Source of the DNA: Ilex aquifolium
Taxonomy: Eukaryota > Streptophyta > Magnoliopsida > Aquifoliales > Aquifoliaceae
Direction of reading: 5' to 3'
DNA: 64,000 nucleotides
NCBI GenBank assembly: GCA_951799425.1
Contig: OX637404.1
Location: 21,121,545-21,185,544, forward strand
The translations under genes and the position numbers were made by a program. Each line of letters opens with the position of its first letter. The stretch's first letter is position 1. A model generated the notes under the pieces. It did no database searches and was not told the DNA's origin. It saw nothing but the letters and a program-made list of their open reading frames with translations. Below, one piece after another: positions 59,266 to 64,000 of the stretch.

Positions 59266-60464
59266 GTGTAACAAAAAGTGATTGCTATTTAGATCAAAAT
59301 TATTGATCAAATAAAAATAAATTTCATTATTATTGCTGATTCAGTAATAAAATTAAGGGTTCAACTTCTAATTCAATAGAAACAGTCGATTTTGTTCCAT
59401 TTATGAAGTGGATTCTGACCCAAAAAAAAATAAAAAAAATTATGAAGTTGGTTAATAATGAACTAAAATTAAATTGTACCTAATTCAATATTAATTTAAT
59501 CTGCTCACACCATGCCCAAGTCGCTTCTCTTGTCATTCTTGGTTAAAAAAGATTAGTAAATAATTTGAGTAGAACAAACTCGATTTAAATTTAAGTCTTA
59601 TAAACTTGTTCAAATTACAAAATAAACAAAAGAATCAAATTTGTGACCATTTTGTGAATGGACCAATTTGTATTGATCTTAATTTTATATTTAAATCAAC
59701 TTGACTGTTAATCTGCCTAACTAAATTTAAATCACAATTGAATCGAGCTTGAAGAACACCTTAACTCGACTAGACTAGGGTCCCCGCCCACCATATCTCT
59801 GGTGTGCCTGCGTCCTTTCTCTCCTCTTGTCCAGACCTGCACTACCAATTACTAAACCCTTTTTCTCTCTCTTCTCTGTGTCAGATACCATTTGTCACGA
59901 CTTGCCACGTGTATAATCTCCTCAGATCATCGATCCAGCCAAAGTTGCAGAGAGAGAGAGAAAGAGAAGGGAGGGTCTCGTCGGGTCTGCCTCTGTCTCT
60001 CTACGAGTATCAACTTTTCAGTCCACTACGTCTCTCTCTCTCTCTGGCTTTCTCTCTCCATGTGATTCCTAAAAGGCTAAAACATTGCCAACGATCACAT
60101 CACATCCATCATCCAAACCCTAAATTCAACATCCTTTTTTCACGATCCCTTTTCACTGTCAAGTTCTTCTTCTTCTACTCTCTCTGTCTCTCATTCTATT
60201 AATCAATTAAGCTATTGGATCGAATTGAATTGGCTGTGATAAATTTGATTGGAAGGAGCTCTTTTCTAGCGCTTTTGTGTTGACTGTAATGTGATCACGT
60301 ATTTGTCTTTCTGAATTTTGGGTGAGCGATTGAAGTGTAATAACATTATTGAGGTAATTGAGTGGCATAATTGCGAGATTTGGTGTTATTGGAACAATTT
60401 GGTGGTGGTGGAGTCCGTTGAATTGAAGTTTTGGATCCGATCGGGGGAGAAACAGCGCCATTAG
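59266..60464. promoter_or_regulatory. Upstream region and 5' leader of the formin gene
   Basis: The right part (about 59810-60180) is pyrimidine-rich with several TCTCTC runs and one GAGAGAGAGAG run, a common pattern in plant leaders. I see no convincing TATA box and no gene. The long frame at 59804-60202 is composition-driven low complexity. Confidence 0.5.
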
Positions 60465-63400
60465 ATGGCGCTGTTCAGACGCTTCTTTTATCGGAAGCCG
60501 CCGGATCGGCTTCTCGAGATCTCCGAGAGGGTCTACGGTACGTGCTTTTTTCCTTAATCATGGATATGATTCTACGGACAATGCTCTATGTGGATAGGCA
60601 ATCTGGATTTGAAATATTGTTAGGTCAATTCTATGTTTTGTGTTGGCATTGCTTAATTATGATGAATTCTTTGCAAGATTTCGTTTGATTTGCTTAATTA
60701 AGTGGTTCATGACTGAAAACTACTATTTCTTTTCTCTCCTACACACACTTCTGGGTTTCTGGTTTTAATTGATATTAATTGACCTAGTTAAGAGAATTTT
60801 GAGACCAACAAGAAATTGAGGAATTCATAATGTTGGAGACAGGTTCACTTTTATACTTAGCGAAGTATATCACCCTTTCCAATATCACCTACATTATGTG
60901 GCTTTGACAAATTCAAAAGCTCTTTCTGCTTCTATTTTATCAGTTTTTTATTTTCATGGATGGGAAATATGTGGGCAATTTTGCATTGAAATAGGAGTGT
61001 ATTTGTGGGTACTGTGTATATAGGGTTAACAAATTGTTAGATAGCTTGATTCCGGTAGGTTTATTTCCTTGATATCTTTCCGGGAGAATGTGGATTTCCT
61101 TTAGCTTAATTTTGGAAGTTCAAATCAGCATATTAGAGGTAGTCTTTTAGAGATTTGAAGTTCAAATATCTGTATATTCTTGGTTTTCTTCTTTGTTATG
61201 TTAAATATAATAGTTCATAGTTTTGGTAACCTAGTTATCTATTGATAGTAGTTGCCCCAATTGTTTTTGCTTCATTTGCAGTGTTTGATTGTTGCTTCTC
61301 CACGGATGTATTGGATGACGATGAGTACAAAACATACATGGGTGGCATTGTAGCTCAGCTACAAGATCACTATCCCGATGCTTCTTTCATGGTTTTTAAC
61401 TTCAGAGAAGGTGAAAGGAGGAGCCAAATTTCAGACATACTGTCTCAGTATGACATGACAGTCATGGAGTACCCTCGGCAATATGAGGGCTGTCCACTCT
61501 TACCTTTGGAGATGATCCACCACTTTTTGCGATCCAGTGAGAGCTGGCTGTCATTGGAGGGCCAACAAAATGTATTGCTGATGCACTGTGAAAGAGGAGG
61601 GTGGCCCGTACTTGCCTTCATGCTTGCAGGTCTTCTTCTATACAGAAAACAGTACACTGGTGAGCAGAAGACTCTTGAAATGGTATACAAGCAAGCTCCT
61701 AGGGAACTTCTTCATCTTTTGTCTCATTTGAATCCACAACCTTCCCAGATGAGATACCTTCAATACATTTCCAGAAGGAATTTGGGTTCAGATTGGCCAC
61801 CATCAGATACACCTCTTGCTTTGGATTGTATCATTCTAAGGATCCTTCCCTTGTTTGATGGGGGTAAGGGTTGCCGACCAGTTGTTCGAGTATATGGTCA
61901 GGACCCTTCTTCAACAAGCGCAAATAGAAGTTCTAAACTTTTGTTTTCTACTTCAAAGACAAAAAAACATGCTCGCCTCTATTGTCAGGTACTGCCAAAT
62001 TCAAAAATTTGAAACTTAACGAATGAATCAACTAAATTACAAAGTATTCTAATAACTTCTTACTGCAGGAAGAGTGTGCGCTAGTGAAAATAGATATTCA
62101 TCGTCGTATTCAAGGGGATGTTGTCCTTGAGTGCGTTCATTTGGAGGATGATTTAGTTAGGGAGGAAATGATGTTTAGAGTCATGTTCCACACAACATTT
62201 GTCCGGTCGAATGTTTTGATGTTGAATCGTGATGAAGTCGATATTCTGTGGGATGCTAAAGACCAGTTTCCAAAGGACTTTAGAGCAGAGGTAGATAATT
62301 GTTTAGCTTATGCGAAATGTTTTTTTTCTGAAGCGTTAGGAGTTGAATGCATACTCATATCTGTATCAGGTACTCTTTTCGGATGCTGATACTATTCCAT
62401 CTATTATCAACACAGAAGTGGGAAGTGAAGATGGGAATGAGACAGAAAGTGCGTCTCCCGAAGAGTTTTTTGAGGTAGAAGAGATTTTCAGCAATTTAGT
62501 TGATGGGCAGGATGGGAAGGGAGTCTTTGATGCTCATGCAGTGCCAGACAGTATGCCAGATGACGAAATTGATAAAATAGTATGGAAGGAGGATTTGGAA
62601 CATCATGCATTTCAAGACTGTGCATCAGATGATGGGAATCATAAACAGGATGGGAAGGTGGATTCTAATCATCATGCAGTGAAAGCTATTGCTTTGAATT
62701 GTAGGAATGAGATGTTAGGCTCCACAGCAGTGGTTGCTGATGAGTCCAGCAATGGAGAAACCAAGGCAGGAACTGCGGATGTTCGTGGAAAGGAAGAAGA
62801 GGAGATGGAGAATAAACAAGGCAGCAATGACACTTTAACTCAGAAGATGTTAGAAGGGCAGGGTTCACAGCAGATGTTGGGTGCTGATATCTCTAGACAA
62901 AAATCTGATAAATCACTCTCAACCGGACTGAAAAAACAGCCAACTTCCATCTCAAAACCAATTGCAGATTCAAGTGTTGCCAAACAAAAAGTTAAGCAGC
63001 AAGAAAATCAGGGCCCTCTGCCAAGACCGGCAAAGCCTAACACGGTATCTAGGTGGATCCCTCCTAACAAAGGATCTTACACTAATTCGATGCATGTATC
63101 ATATCCACCATCAAGATATAATAGTGCACCACCTATGCTTGCCCTAACAAACGATTCTCAGTCTGGGGGCAAATCGAAGGCGCCTACTACTGATGCTCCT
63201 GAAGCTTTGGTTCCAACAGATGAAATTCCTGGAACAACTGCAAATAGAGCAGGCCCTTTACTGGCCAAATATACATCTTGCCCCCCGTCTTCAGATGCGG
63301 CATGCTCTCTGTCCTTGAGTTCACCACCATCAGATCCTAGCCCACAAAAACTTGTTCCCCCTCCTCCTCCTCCTCCTCATCTGAATGGGTCTTTACATGT

Positions 63401-64000
63401 TTTTCCCTTGGAACACTCCGTGACAATTCGGCAGGCAGTGGAACCTGAGGCCACCCGATCCCCACCCCCTCCACCTCCTCCTCTGCCTCCTTATACTTGG
63501 AGCTCTTCCTCCTATACTTCATCATCTGCTTTGGTTTTGCAAGTAGGAGTGACAAGTTTGTCCACCCCTCCTCCACCACCACCACCACCACCACCTCCAC
63601 CTCCGCCCCCTCTGCCGGTGATCTCAAGGGCATCGCTTCAAGCAACCCCTCCGCCTCCACCACCTCCTCCTCTCCCTCCACCTTCCACTTCATCTAGTGG
63701 GCTGAATGTTAGGGGTTTGCCACCTCCACCTCCGCCACCTCCGTGGACAGTTGGGATTTCTCCATCTACCCATGTGACAATTTTAGGTTCTCTGCCGCCG
63801 CCTCCACCACCCCCACCTCCCACATATGCATCCTCTTTGGTGAAGCCTGTTGGAGTTGGAGTGCCTGCTCCGCCTCCCCCAACGCCTCCACTGCCACCCC
63901 GACCTCCTACACATGATGCTTCACCTCCGCCTCCACCACTTCCTCCCTTGCGTGGAGTTCCTTCTTCTTCTCCTCATCCTCCTTTTGGTTCACATGGCGC
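60465..64000 (+). CDS. Class II formin (PTEN-like), 5' part, continues off the right edge
   Basis: Exons 60465-60537, 61282-61988, 62069-62290 and 62370 to beyond 64000, all with GT-AG junctions in frame, give 877 residues so far. The start MALFRRFFYRKPPDRLLEIS is the family signature start. The PTEN-like domain spans about residues 20-190 with HCERGGWP at residue 126, and a C2 domain runs to about 340. An acidic linker follows, then from about residue 663 the FH1 proline-rich tracts begin. The family nucleates actin through FH1-FH2 and links actin with microtubules and membranes; in rice FH5 the PTEN-C2 part binds membrane lipids. The FH2 domain is outside the window. The PTP-loop motif CX5R is not kept (a Pro stands where Arg is expected), so phosphatase activity is unlikely, as is usual for plant formins. 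Confidence 0.94.

Noticed and set aside
59804-60202. 132-codon frame before the formin gene
   Set aside because: Composition follows the CT/GA-rich leader; no domain, and it lies where the formin 5' UTR is expected.
63337-63823. Minus-strand Gly/Glu-rich frames in the formin region
   Set aside because: They are the reverse reading of the proline-rich FH1 repeats.

Overview
The window is nuclear DNA from a flowering plant, almost certainly a eudicot. The evidence is intron-containing genes with GT-AG junctions, a plant-type eIF5A, a plant CDK-like kinase of the MGC-myristoylated group, a class II (PTEN-like) plant formin, and plant-specific repeats: a Tat-lineage Ty3/gypsy element, an endogenous pararetrovirus, MULE-type and Harbinger-like MITEs, a non-autonomous Helitron and tRNA-derived SINEs. 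I cannot name the species.

Layout. 1-6892: most of one broken Tat-lineage LTR retrotransposon on the minus strand, with gag, protease, RT-RNase H, a second archaeal-type RNase H, integrase, a tandem-repeat 3' UTR, the tail of an opposite-strand ORF and the 5' LTR. Its 3' LTR lies off the left edge. 8008-19305: an endogenous pararetrovirus (Caulimoviridae, most like Florendovirus) arranged as a large inverted repeat, with two almost identical arms of about 4.44 kb around a 2.4 kb spacer and TA-dinucleotide tracts at both outer ends. 19931-20669: a solo LTR with a 5-bp target duplication, oriented so that its promoter points into the inverted repeat. 23318-23706: a MITE 82 bp upstream of the eIF5A start codon. 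23789-27296: the eIF5A gene (5 exons, 159 aa). 29792-34332: a small HNH-domain gene (3 exons, 183 aa). 34333-44783: repeat-rich intergenic DNA with a MITE-like element, SINE-like units, compound microsatellites and a second solo LTR related to the Tat LTR. 44784-51134: a CDK-like Ser/Thr kinase gene (9 exons, about 689 aa). Its last coding exon and 3' flank are tandemly duplicated downstream, and the second copy carries a 1.59 kb Helitron, itself holding a MULE-MITE. 55913-59265: two more MULE-MITEs with perfect 9-bp target duplications, plus SINEs. 60465-64000: the first 877 residues of a class II formin (PTEN-like plus C2 domains, then the start of the proline-rich FH1), running off the right edge.

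The host genes (translation factor, HNH protein, kinase, cytoskeletal formin) have no evident joint pathway. They look like ordinary single-copy neighbours separated by repeats. The most notable structure is the pararetrovirus inverted repeat with an LTR promoter aimed at it. If transcribed through, it would give a very long fold-back RNA and could be a natural source of antiviral small RNAs. That function is inference; the geometry is seen directly. All coordinates were derived by eye from the sequence, and exon boundaries were checked for reading-frame continuity.
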